A DNA stretch of 64,000 bases, taken from assembly GCA_028714815.1 (NCBI GenBank), contig JAQTLR010000004.1, positions 1-64,000 on the forward strand. The letters are read 5' to 3'. Of the stretch, positions 37,276 to 47,129 are shown one piece after another. Both the position numbers and the translations under genes were made by a program. The DNA comes from Candidatus Altimarinota bacterium (lineage in GTDB: Bacteria; Patescibacteriota; Gracilibacteria; BD1-5; UBA2023). The notes beneath the pieces were generated by a model, which saw only the letters and a list, made by a program, of their open reading frames with translations, searched no databases and had not been told where the DNA came from. Numbering within the stretch: the stretch's first letter is position 1; every line of letters begins with the position of its first letter.

Positions 37276-37492
37276 AATCCATAAGATTAAAAAGTAAGCT
37301 ACATGAACCCTTATATTCCGAAAGCTCGTCTTGTCAAATTTTTGTGCAAATTTATTGTACGGGTTTCTCATTTTCCGGATGCGGAAAATGAGAGGATTCA
37401 GGATCAAAAACAACGGGATTTCCCATAAGAATGGAAAAGGGGTACCGGAGCAGGTGGGAATGCTACGATGGTATGGCTATAGGATATTTCTC

Positions 37493-37520
37493 TTGATTTT
37501 GTTTATTTATATCGTATAAT
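37493..37520 (+). promoter_or_regulatory. Putative promoter of the small Cys gene at 37555
   Basis: TTGATT (37493-37498), 16 nt, TATAAT (37515-37520). A hairpin CTCATTTTCCG-gatg-CGGAAAATGAG lies upstream at 37367-37392. Otherwise the gap 37276-37554 shows no convincing gene. Confidence 0.6.
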
Positions 37521-37554
37521 CATTTCATAATTTATCCGTTCATCCATATGGGGT

Positions 37555-37758
37555 ATGTTTGGAAAAAACAGTCCGGGGATCAATCACTGATTCTGCAAAG
37601 AAACACGGGAGGACAGCAGTCTGTTGGGTCTTGCATACCTGAATAGGGCGCTAAAGGAATGAAGATGTGCCGATTGTCCGGATAACGGTACGAGGCGATG
37701 TCGGGAACATGTACAGGAATCGCTCCAGAATATCCTCCCCTCCCAGACATCCATCTAA
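37555..37758 (+). CDS. Small Cys-rich protein, function unknown
   Basis: 67 aa, ATG 37555 to TAA 37758, with two TGAs read as glycine. Starts MFGKNSPGINHGFCKETRED, then LLGLAYLNRALKEG and CADCPDNGTRRCREHVQ: four cysteines, three of them clustered (CADC...C), suggesting a metal-binding or disulfide site. It has its own promoter and a perfect terminator hairpin at 37761, which supports a real expressed gene. No family recognised; a bulk of arginine and glutamate argues against a signal peptide. Confidence 0.65.
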
Positions 37759-37760
37759 TA

Positions 37761-37795
37761 GATAAAAGAATCCGCTTGAAGCGGATTCTTTTATC
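37761..37795. terminator. Bidirectional terminator
   Basis: Perfect 17-bp stem GATAAAAGAATCCGCTT-g-AAGCGGATTCTTTTATC between the small Cys gene and the convergent beta-propeller gene. Confidence 0.92.
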
Positions 37796-37809
37796 GGATC
37801 GTTACACGA

Positions 37810-40203
37810 TTATTGCATCTCCACGCTTCCTATCTTCGCATAGTTTTGCGCTATATCGTTCGCCTGTATCCTGTCATTGCTGACGGTTATGAGCGTATTA
37901 TCCAGATAGAGATTACGTATAACGAAGTCGTTGCTGAAATTCCAGATCTGATTTGCGAAATACTCTCCGATCGGAGAATCGGTATAGCAGTAGGGTGGTA
38001 CGTAGGTTTGAACCGGATTCGTGCAATATTCCCCTCCACCGATGATAGTCTTGCAAACCGGTTTTCCATCGGTTTGTGCGTATTGTTTGCAGTCTTCTGT
38101 CCGTTTCGCTTCCAATCCGGTCGTATCGATATGGCTGATACGTGCTTGCTCTTTCACTCCATTGGTCGGGTCGATGCTCAGAGCGATCGTTCCTTGAAAA
38201 GCATCCTTGTTCCGATACGGTTGTGTCGGATCATTCGCATTCGTCATGAGGATTGCTGGCATGAAGAGGAGATTCTTTTGCGCATACCAGGTAAAGAGTC
38301 GTGGATCCTGAAGTACATCCGAACTGGATCCCTGATCTCCGAGAGTGAGAGTGGAGACTTGTTTCGGATTGGCGACATCCGTTACGTCATAGAGATCGAC
38401 TTTGAGCCCTCCATTTTGCGTACCGCCGTATTGGTTTGTGATCGTTGTATATCCGATCCCGATGAGATGCGTCGCATCATAGGGATGGAGATAGGTCGAA
38501 TATCCGGGGATTTTCAACTCTCCGAGAATCTTCGGATTTTGTGCATCGCTCAGATCTATGGCGAAGAGCGGATCAATCTGTTTAAAGGTTACCAGATAGA
38601 GCCGGTTCCCGATAAAACGGGAACTCTGGAAATTCTCCCCTTTCCCGATATCCTGAAGATTCCCGAGTACTTGGAGTTTCGGATCGAGTACGAAGAGTTC
38701 GGTGGACTGGCTCGGATAGGAATGGCTGGTAACGATCCGGAAGTTTCCGGTGGTGTTATCCTCATCCATGGAATATTGGTTGAGCGGAGCACCAGGAATA
38801 ACGGCGGATGCTACATAGGAAGCGGTGTCATCTTTCACGGAAAGCTTATGGATGAGGGTATTCTGCCCCTGATAGTAATAGGGCATGATACAGAGCATTC
38901 CCGGGGCGCACCGGAAGTCGTATGAGGTATAGAGGTGCGAGGTGATATAGAGATTATTGAGGCTCATATGGATCTGATTCACATCCCCGAAGAGTACCTT
39001 GGTTTTGGTTTCCTTGGTCGCATCATTCGTATCGATGATGGAAAGGGTTACGAGGCTTGGAGTGAAGTCGAATTGTTTCAACGTTTCCGCGTCAGGAAGC
39101 ACGTACTCTATATCTGCACAAATGGCGTTGTCCTTTTGTGTCAGATTATAGGGGTATAGTCTTCCGTTGAGGACAAAATTCTTTTCGCTCGCTATATCCG
39201 TCTTGCGAAGCTCTACTTTCAGCGGCTTGATGGTGGATCCGACAAAATCTGCATTGAACTTCGTTTCGTTGAGCATCGGTATCGCTCCTGGCGGAGTCGT
39301 TCCGTAGTAGATATCGTATGGGAAGGAGAAGTTCGAATCGGAAAGCACGTAGAGATATTTACCGATCATGCGTGATTCGGTGATATTCCCATCGGTCTCA
39401 TAGTACTTGTCGATCCGGAGGTTGTTCATATCGCTGATATCGTAGACAACCACGACGGTTTTTACCTGTCGGTTGAACCAGTACCGGTACCCGTAATTGA
39501 GGGTATTGTATTTGGTTCAGAGAATGATGAGCTTTTTTCCTTGGAGAAAAAGTTTCGGATCCACGAAACTCTCCGGAATCCTGATCTTCTTTATAACAGA
39601 GAGTTCCGTTGCCGGGAAGGCCTTGGCTATATAGACAGAGTGATCCTTGCTATTGTAGAAATAGAGATTGGTTCCGTCCGTTTTGATGAGTTCCGGTTCA
39701 TCGACTCCTGCAACCTGGAGATTGGTATAGGAGATATCGGTGGCGCTCGCCGGAGCGGATACCCCCGAAGTCGCTCATTTCTGGGCGTCGGAGGAAACCC
39801 CTACTGGAGCAGGTACGGCACCAAGATTGTTTTCCATCATGATCGGTCCGCCACCGTAGAATCCTCCATTATACGGATGGGCTTTATAATAGTCTTTGAT
39901 GAAATTCTTCATCACGCTTTCCATATTGTCGCAACTATTGAACGTCTTGAGTTTAAAATCCGCTGTGAGGGTCTTCGCGGCAGGATTAACGCTATCGAGG
40001 CACTGAGGGATCCCTTCCCAGATACAGGTATTGTGCGTCGTCTGCGTATCGATCCCGCCATTTACGGTGTGGGTATTGCACCCGTCTGAATAGGTTGTGC
40101 AGGATCCAAGATTCACATTGCGGACGATGACATCGGCCGCTTGAACTTCTGAGGCCATCATTCCGAAGGCCAGTATCACAGGGATGAAAAAAGTATATTT
40201 CAT
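37810..40203 (-). CDS. Secreted beta-propeller domain protein
   Basis: 797 aa, exported. Signal peptide KYTFFIPVILAFGMMASEVQA, a Cys-containing N-terminal region (SCTTYSDGCNT, CIWEGIPQC), then the conserved entry NLQVAGVDEPELIKTDG and repeats such as VVVVYDISDMNNLRID, AIDLSDAQNPKILGELKIPG and VDLYDVTDVANPKQV. This matches the Pfam Beta_propel family (PF09826), with calcium-like loops. Two TGAs (39775-39777 and in IILGTKYN) join what would otherwise be separate fragments. Near the C-terminus are Cys pairs (CKQYAQ, CKTIIGGGEYC). Role unknown; a surface-binding protein is likely. Confidence 0.88.
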
Positions 40204-40378
40204 AAGAAAAAAGAAAAGAAATAAAAAATCTTTCTGTAACTTATAACGAAATAAACAAGGTTAGTGCAGGACAAAGGAATTATCAACAGTGCCATGAAAA
40301 AATAGGTGTATCATATTGTACCCATATATACAAAATCTCCAAAAGAATAATTTGAAGGTTTTTTTATTCCTTATGGTA

Positions 40379-42448
40379 TTATTCCCCGAATACCTGTGCA
40401 TAGTATACCTGACCGTCTTTTACAGCATATCCGATACCTATTTTTTTCCAAGCGTCGAGCATGTTGGCTCGATGTCCTCCGCTATTCGCCAAGCCGACCA
40501 GAAGCGTTTTGAAACTGACATTTCCTCATGCGACATTCTCTCCGATACTTCACACGAGGCTGATATTGTTGCGTTTCGCGGTCCCATTGATCTTATCTCC
40601 ATTTGAGTCGGTATGCGAGAGGTTGTTATGCTGAGCCATATCATTCGCTTTGATGGTGGCGAGTCTATTGAGGGTATCGTCGAGCGAGAGTGAAGATTCT
40701 CCGGATTTTGCACGTAGGCTGTTCACGAAGCTGAGAGACTCGACTGCGACAGTGGAACTATCGGAGTCGGTGATTTTTTTCTGTACGCTATCATAGTCGT
40801 TCGGATATACCGGAAGGATATCCCCATAGGCGATAGGTCCGTTATAGGCAGCGAAGCCATTGTCATAATTGATTTCTACACGATAAAGCCCTGCTTGCTT
40901 CAATGGGATGGTTTTTTCGAAAACCTTCTCACGTTTCAGGTATCCGTCAGCATCGATACTTGTGGTGTCAAAAGCGTATTTGTCCACATTTCCATTCGGG
41001 AGCGTGAGCAGGATATCGCTTTTCACTTTTTTCCCTTTCGGTATGATTCCGTGAATGAGGAGATCCCCACTTTCTTCCATCACTACGATATTCTCGTTTT
41101 TTTCCTCTTTATATCCCGGGGCAAGCATCATGGTTTTTTCGAAAATCGTGACCGGACTCGTATAAGCATCATGGGAAAAAGGAGTGAAATCCTCCTGTGA
41201 ATCGATTTTCACAAAAACCGGTTTGGTGATGTCAAGGGATTTGAGAGCGTCGCTTCGTATGGCGATGGTTCAAAACCCTCGGTACATGAAAGTCCCGCCC
41301 TCTCCTTTGATGGTAAGGGTATGGAATCCGGAAGAGGAGAAGTGGAATAGATAGAGGGAGACGAGGTTGGGGAGTTCCAGACGTTCCACTTCGGGTTTTT
41401 CCAGCTTTTCCGGACCCTTTGCGGACAGGGTCAATTTTTTATTGGAAAAAACCGAATCCTCGAGAACGGTGATATCCAAAAATATGTCCGTATCGAAACC
41501 TGATCCGGAAGCCACCACCATCTGATAAGTCCCTGCTTCTTCGAGCGGGTAGTCATATCCGAAGCGGCTATCCGATCATTTCTTCGCTCCAAGCGTGATA
41601 TCCTTTCCGGAAGGGGATTTCAGATAGAGGATGGTATAATCGTTCCCGGAGAGCTCTTTCCCGGTGATATGAAGGGTTTCGTTTTTGAGATAGGTGTTCG
41701 GTATGCCGGAGTCCAGTGTTATTCAGAGATCTTCGAATGCGGTGGTCTGTATGGTTCTTTTGGTGTAGTTTTTCGGAACCGTTCCGAGGATATCGACCGT
41801 TCCCTGTACCTTACCGCTGGATATCTTTCCGATGGTTCTGAATGCTGTAGTCGTCAGATCGGTCAAATCCGGATGTTTGGCGCAATTCGGACGATCGTTG
41901 GTTTTGACGATGACAGAGGCGGTTCCCTTCCTGATCTGTATGAGAGTATTGAATGGGATATCGCATGCAGCAGCAGAGAAATAGGCCTGTGAAAAGAGGT
42001 TTCCGTTTGCGGTTTTCCCTCCCTCAAAACTATCCGCATAATAGGTGATGTCCGTATTCTTCCCAACAGCTTCCGGATCCGTCGCCATATGTTGGATATT
42101 TTTGTGGGTATTGGATACCGTGTTGACACTGGCGGCATTCTGGATGAAATCCATCGTCTCTTTGTATCCATCCCGGAAAAGCTTTATCTGTTCCCGGAGT
42201 TTTACTGTATCATGGTTCTGGAAAGCTTTATCGATAGAGATAAGGATTTCGGACAGTCTTTCCTTTTTTTGTTCGATACTTTTTTTCGGATTTTCCGCAA
42301 GAGCCATTTGGCTGATTTTTTGTTCGATCCGGAGACTTATTTGTTCGTTCGCCTTTCCAAGTATCGGTTGCGAAAAACTTGGCGTCGCATGCGCGCATGG
42401 CAGGAATGCCAGGGAGAGGAGAAGTGGGAGCAAGAGATGTTTTTTCAT
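40379..42448 (-). CDS. Secreted RlpA-like plus CAP-domain fusion protein
   Basis: 689 aa, exported (signal peptide KKHLLLPLLLSLAFLPCAHA). A helical region (about 25-120) precedes an RlpA-like double-psi beta-barrel at about 130-215 (ITYYADSFEGGKTANGNLFS, ACDIPFNTLIQIRKG, VIVKTNDRP). A middle part with several beta-sandwich-like segments leads to a C-terminal CAP/SCP domain (SLSLDDTLNRLATIKANDMA, NNLSHTDSNGD, SIGENVAGG, GHRANMLDAWKKIGIGYAV). Five TGAs join four apparent fragments. RlpA domains bind or cut glycan strands lacking stem peptides; CAP domains occur in many secreted effectors. A cell-wall or host-contact role is inferred. It ends 175 nt before the beta-propeller gene on the same strand. 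Confidence 0.88.
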
Positions 42449-42598
42449 GAGAAGAAGTGAGGACTAAAAGATTCAACCGGAAGTACCGTCGATCCAGGGG
42501 GGATGTTTTACGGAAAATAAGGTATCAGAGCCTTTTTTCTGGTTCTCAGTGTATCTTTTTTGTGAAAATATCAAGTTATTCTTGCATGATCGTTTTGA

Positions 42599-42640
42599 AG
42601 GCCCCTGCCGATCTTTGATCAAAAAATTCCATTTAGGGGC
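42599..42640. other. Inverted repeat in the divergent intergenic region
   Basis: GGCCCCT (42599-42605) is matched by AGGGGCC (42634-42640) about 28 nt later. Neither arm is followed by a T-run. The rest of the gap 42449-42777 is AT-rich and holds the Fur-like site at 42703; no gene is seen. Confidence 0.4.
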
Positions 42641-42702
42641 CGAAAAACTATAGGGATTTTTAAAAATCTCATAGAAATTAATGAAAAATTAATATTTGAT
42701 TC

Positions 42703-42721
42703 TATAATGATTATCATTAAA
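42703..42721. promoter_or_regulatory. Fur-box-like palindrome overlapping a TATAAT
   Basis: TATAATGATTATCATTAAA matches the E. coli Fur consensus GATAATGATAATCATTATC at 15 of 19 positions and includes a TATAAT (42703-42708). It lies 57 nt before the gene at 42778. The region is AT-rich, so chance similarity is possible. Confidence 0.35.
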
Positions 42722-42777
42722 ATAGTCGGTTTCGTTTTAATGGAAATCACCTGGTTCTATCCTTAATTTATCCTGAT

Positions 42778-43239
42778 ATGGAACATATTGCTCATACAGA
42801 TTCTCGCACATCGACCTGAGTATGATCCGTGTCTGGCAATCGGAATCAGGAAAAATTGCGGGCGAACGTGTTCGATATACTGCACCCGAAATTCTACCAT
42901 CCCTATGCCACGATCAAAAAAAGAACATTGATACGGATCAGCGCTCCGGATTTGGCTGGTCTCTATAGTTTTTTGGTGGAAGGAATCATAGGGTCCGACA
43001 ATCCCTTCCCGAGGCCGGAGTGTCCCGTGAAGAGCCCGAATCAGCAATCTTTGGCAAGGGTGGATTACAAAAGTGCTATGGTGGATTATATCTGCGGTTT
43101 CGGTTATAAACTTACGAGTCCTCCTTGCGATTATCCTCCGGCTTTCCTCGAAGCGCTTGCGAATTATCTCGAGCATAAGGTAGGAAGAGGTGGAAAGAGC
43201 GATAATGGCAAGGTCATCCCTATATGGAATGAGAAATAG
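42778..43239 (+). CDS. Unknown protein downstream of a Fur-like site
   Basis: 153 aa with two TGAs (RTSTGVGSVSGN) read as glycine; an inner ATG at 42829 would still give a shorter product. No membrane segment. Contains VFDILHPKFYHPYATIKKR, SAPDLAGLYSFLVEGIIGSDN and a Cys-containing stretch around VDYICGFGYKLTSPPCDYPP. C-terminus ends in IPIWNEK. No family recognised. Confidence 0.7.
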
Positions 43240-43283
43240 AGGAGGGGTTCTTTGACAGCCCCTGGAAGGAGCTTTTTAAGAAT

Positions 43284-43303
43284 CCGGACTTCCGGTCCTT
43301 TTT
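43284..43303 (+). terminator. Weak terminator after the 42778 gene
   Basis: CCGGA-ct-TCCGG followed by TCCTTTTT, 45 nt beyond the stop; dprA ends 4 nt further on the other strand. Confidence 0.5.
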
Positions 43304-43306
43304 CCG

Positions 43307-44398
43307 TTACCTTACCCTATAGCTCCCATCGATATCCATCTCTATGATTCCACGCACCTCCATCATGGAGAGTTTGCATGCGATCGTTGCGATATCGATA
43401 CCGAGTGCATCTTCTATGGATGATATGCCGAGCGATCCTTGTCCGAGGAGCCCGTGGATGGATCTCTCTATGGGATCGTCGAATTTCTCTGTGCGGAGTA
43501 CTTCGATCTTTTCTGCTACGACGGTCATTGTCTCGTATTCCGAGAGGATATCCATCGCATCCATGACAAGCTTCGCTTGACCATCCCGAATGAGTGCATT
43601 GGTTCCGGTACTGGTCGTTTTGGTGATCTCTCCAGGAATCGCGAAAACATCACGTCCGAAATCGAGTGCGAGTCCAGCGGTGATGAGGGTTCCGGATTTC
43701 TCCGCTGCTTCCGTGACGAGGGTTCCCTTGGAAATGCCTGCGACTATTTCGTTCCGGATAGGGAAATTATACGGTTCTGGTCCCATCCCGATCGGGAATG
43801 CGGATACAAGTGCCCCTCCGGATACGAGAACCTGATTGAAAAGCTCCTTGTTTTCCTTCGGATAGCACCGATCGATCCCGGTCCCGAAAACCGCGAGAGT
43901 ATATCCGCCATGTTCCAGGGCTGTTTTGTGTGCGAGAGAATCCACGCCATAGGCACCCCCGGAGATTATCCCGTATCATTTCCGTACGAGTTCTGGGAGG
44001 ATCTCCGAGAGGGCGGTGCGTGAATACGGGGTGTTTTTCCGTGAACCGACGACGGAGATGAGATCCGTGTGTGTCGGGAGCGTTCCTCGGACGTAGAGAA
44101 AATAGGGGCAGACAGGGGTTTGCCCGAGAAGTTCCGGATAGAGCGGATTAGTGATAATTATGATTTGCACGTCGAGTTTTTCGATGAGCCCGGAGATTTT
44201 GGCGGTATCCAGCTTCTGTTTTGCTTCTAGTATCGATCGGATCTTTTCATCCTGGAACCTGAGATTCCTGAGTGTTTCGTGACTGAGGGCAGCATAGAAT
44301 TCCCCATAGTTCTCGTTCGTGGCGAAAATACGGGAAAGGGCTTTCTGGGTGAATCCGATAGAGTGGAGGAAGACGAGGGGAAGAAGTGATGAGTTCAT
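43307..44398 (-). CDS. dprA: DNA processing protein DprA
   Basis: Binds incoming single-stranded DNA during natural transformation and loads RecA. 363 aa, with an N-terminal helical domain, the Rossmann-like DprA core (ISVVGSRKNTPYSRTAL, IISGGAYGVDSLAHKTAL, YTLAVFGTGIDRCYPKEN, FPIRNEIVAGISKGTLVTEA) and a C-terminal winged-helix tail (SSIEDALGIDIATIACKLSM). One TGA at 43976-43978 reads as glycine and would split the core. Last gene of the operon that starts at 47001. Confidence 0.95.
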
Positions 44399-44433
44399 TT
44401 TTTGTGAAAGATTATATTGAATTAATCTGATTG

Positions 44434-45390
44434 TTATCGTGCAGACAGGTTTTTCTGGATAGAGGAGTTGAAATACACCCTCCCATTCTTTTTTTCTAAT
44501 CGGAGTTTTCCGAGCTCTTTCCTTGTGTAGTTCCCCTTATCTCCGATGAATCGGATGATCTCGGTGATACCTCCCTCGGAGAGTCCGATAGTCCCGTTAT
44601 TCGCCTGTTCATAGAGGTATCGGATCACTTCTTTTTGGAGGAAAGGGGAGATCACTTGAAAATCCTCGACCAGGAAAGATGATTCTCCCCGGAGAAATAT
44701 CTCTGCTTGGGTATCGATAAAATCCCCGAGTTCGGACATATATTTCATGAAGGATGAGAGATTCTTCCGGTATTCCGGATTGATCCGTTCGAATTCCGAG
44801 ATGATATTGAGGCGTAGATGGTTGCGGAGATAGATATCGTCGGCATTGGTTGAATCCAGCCTATATGGGATGTTTTTCTCCTCTAGTCCGCTCAGGATTT
44901 CGGTTTTTGAGGTGTCTAAAAACGGGCGGAGTATATATCCGTTTTGTTCTGGGATTCCCATGAGACCATGGATCTTCGATCCCCGGATGAGGTGGAACAT
45001 GAGGGTTTCGATGCTGTCATCGAGGTGATGGGCGGTCAAGATGAATCTGGCGTCATATTTTGTGCGAATTTGCTCGAGAAAAGCATAGCGTTCGATACGT
45101 GCTGTTTCTTCGACTCATCTTTTCGTCTCGCGGGCAACAGCAGCTATATCTTTTCCAATATTTTCGAATGTGAGCGTATTTTTCGCGCAGAAATCTCGTA
45201 AGAATTCCTCATCCCCATCGCTTTCCTGTCCTCGGAGACAGTGGTTGAAATGGGCGATTATGAGGCGTTCTTTCGGATGGATCGCCAGAACTTCCGATAG
45301 CATGCACATGCTATCCGGACCCCCGGAACAGGCGATTATGAGGATATCATCGGGAGCGATCCCGTACTTCTGGAAGAAATTCTCGAGCAT
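44434..45390 (-). CDS. tilS: tRNA(Ile)-lysidine synthase
   Basis: Modifies C34 of the tRNA-Ile CAU anticodon to lysidine with ATP and lysine. 318 aa, the short form. PP-loop IIACSGGPDSMCML (about 19-32), HFNHCLRG, the LTAHHLDDSIETLMFHLIRGS motif and GIPEQNGYILRPFLDTSK. One TGA (45115-45117, KRGVEETARIERY) reads as glycine. It lacks the full C-terminal domain of longer enzymes. Confidence 0.95.
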
Positions 45391-45405
45391 ATTTTCAGGT
45401 TTTTT

Positions 45406-45720
45406 TTATATTCTTTCTTTATTCAATTTCCTTATGAATTCCAGAAAATGGTCATCTGGGGCGACTTTGTTGAGTATCGTTTTTTTGCATTCCATGCACT
45501 GATGTCGGATCATATATCCTTTATTTTTCCGGTAATCTATGTCTGTCGGCCGCATCTGTCCATGACATTCGGACGCCCGATCTCCGGGGTTTGCATCATC
45601 CACGTGTTTGGAACAGAGACAGTATGGGCAGTGGTTCCGTGCGGATCCTTCCGGATGGACGGTAACAGTCTTATGGCAGTATCCACATTCGAAATTCTCA
45701 TTATACATCACAAAAGTCAT
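45406..45720 (-). CDS. RNHCP domain zinc protein
   Basis: 104 aa. FECGYCHKTV supplies one Cys pair; ARNHCPYCLCSKHVD contains the name-giving RNHCP motif; PGDRASECHGQMRP and HQCMECKKTI give further Cys. This matches the RNHCP family (PF12647), whose role is unknown; a nucleic-acid or metal-binding function is likely from the fold. It lies 15 nt upstream of tilS in the same operon. Confidence 0.9.
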   Translation of the reverse strand: MTFVMYNENFECGYCHKTVTVHPEGSARNHCPYCLCSKHVDDANPGDRASECHGQMRPTDIDYRKNKGYMIRHQCMECKKTILNKVAPDDHFLEFIRKLNKERI

Positions 45721-45723
45721 ATA

Positions 45724-46212
45724 CTATATTCAGGTTTTATTATTAAAATGGTCGGCGAATTTCCCGAGGAATTCTATGAGTTTCTCTTCATCGAACGGAT
45801 GTTTTTGCATGAGGGATTTCAGCGATTCGCTGGAATTGTTGAGAGCGATATAGTAATCTCCTTCCCGAACCATGACATCGAAGAGGGCTCATTCTTGATT
45901 CCAGGTGAATACTCATTCGCCATCGGCAAGGGCATTCTTTTTCATGATGCGATTCAGGAAAAAATCGATATTTCCGATGACCCGATCTTTCCAGACCCGG
46001 TCGGCAAGGGCTTTCTTTCAGTATTCCTGATGGTGTACGAACTCGTATCCGGATCGGAGTTTCCGGAGGATGAGTATCTCATCGAAAAGAAGGAAAGAGA
46101 ATTCCTCGGAAAGTTCCCTAAAGAAAATATCCGTTTCCTTGGAGAAATCCATGAGCGAATGTGCTTGAATGATAGGTGCGGGCTGTTTTTTCCCGAAGAG
46201 GAATCCGAACAT
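45724..46212 (-). CDS. Unknown soluble protein in the tilS-dprA operon
   Basis: 162 aa, ATG 46212 to TAG 45724-45726. Four TGAs (HQEYGKK, DGEGVFTW, NQEGALFD, NNKTGI) read as glycine; the standard code would end it after 64 residues. Starts MFGFLFGKKQPAPIIQAH, then helical stretches (FDEILILRKLRSGYEFVHH) and FFLNRIMKKNALADGE. No family recognised. It starts 3 nt after the membrane gene upstream. Confidence 0.75.
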
Positions 46213-46215
46213 AGG

Positions 46216-46755
46216 CTAGCGGGTTTTAAAGAAGCGAATCTCCTGTCATCATTGGTTGATATAGGTCGTATTCTCGCGGAGTATCTGCCATACTTTATAC
46301 GGTTTCGGTATGAAATGGATCGTCTTTACCTCATCTTTCTGCTGTTCCATGATCAGATGACCATACCCGAGAAGGTTGGGGAGGAGACCATGCATCTCCA
46401 CGTCTATCTTCATGACTTTCCCCATATCCATGATCTCGAGGTCTTCCTGAAGGATCAGCGAACTATTGATGATGATGAACTTGTCCCGAACGATGATGAC
46501 CAATCGGTTGTAATACCGGATGATTCCGAGTATGAGCTGGATGAAGCCATAATTCACCAGAAGGAAAATGACCGGGAAGAATACGTAGCTCACGATATCG
46601 GAAGTATCCTTGCTGAGATCCTGTTTGTAGATCAGAAGCGAAGCGAAAAGCACTCCTGCTATGATGATCAGGAAGAGGAATTTCGTTACGAGATACAAGA
46701 AATAGATAAAGTGTCTCGTGATGATCGTATAATTTTCTTCCGCAAGGATATCCAT
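46216..46755 (-). CDS. Membrane protein with a PH-like domain
   Basis: 179 aa. Two membrane helices (about 15-40 and 57-82) followed by YYNRLVIIVRDKFIIINSSLILQEDLEIMDMGKVMKIDVE, the layout of bacterial membrane-anchored PH domain proteins (bPH2/YdbS-like). Two adjacent TGAs near the end (INQGGQEIRFFKTR) extend it by 11 residues beyond the standard-code stop, to TAG at 46216-46218. The next gene begins 3 nt beyond. Confidence 0.8.
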
Positions 46756-46764
46756 ATGAAGGGA

Positions 46765-47001
46765 TTATAAAAGAGTAAGGATTATAGCCATGGAAAGCAT
46801 GAACAAGAGGGCGAAAAGGATCCGTACGATGATCTTGAGTTTCCGATCGATGATCTTGAGTCCGTCTTCTCCGATGGGCCAGAGTTTTTCGATATGCCGC
46901 CGGTGTATGTAATTGAGGCGGGCTTCGAAAAAGACGACGATAAAAACGAACAGAATGGTGTAGATGCTCAGTAAGATAGCCTGCGATTCGGTTATTGGCA
47001 T
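46765..47001 (-). CDS. Small two-helix membrane protein
   Basis: 78 aa with two hydrophobic helices (ILLSIYTILFVFIVVFF, about 8-24, and IIVRILFALLFMLSMAIIL near the end) joined by a basic loop (RLNYIHRRHIEKLW). Not recognised. First gene of the minus-strand operon 47001 to 43307; its promoter is the leftward half of 47048-47097. Confidence 0.75.
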   Translation of the reverse strand: MPITESQAILLSIYTILFVFIVVFFEARLNYIHRRHIEKLWPIGEDGLKIIDRKLKIIVRILFALLFMLSMAIILTLL

Positions 47002-47047
47002 GATTTCTCTAGATTAGGTGGGGAGATAAGATGTCAAATTGTCTACG

Positions 47048-47097
47048 ATTATAATGATATTCATATTTTTGCAATACGAATTAATATATGGTAGTAT
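47048..47097. promoter_or_regulatory. Divergent promoters sharing a palindromic TTGCAA (-35)
   Basis: TTGCAA at 47069-47074. Leftward: 15 nt, TATAAT (47048-47053 on the minus strand), serving the operon beginning at 47001. Rightward: 17 nt, TAGTAT (47092-47097), serving pilB at 47130. Same design as at 31170-31217. Confidence 0.6.
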
Positions 47098-47129
47098 ATC
47101 CTTGATAAATATATCCATAGCATCCTTTT

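Noticed and set aside
37331-37519. 62-codon open frame before the small Cys gene
   Set aside because: No recoded extension, no motif, an unusual start, and it overlaps a hairpin and the promoter at 37493.
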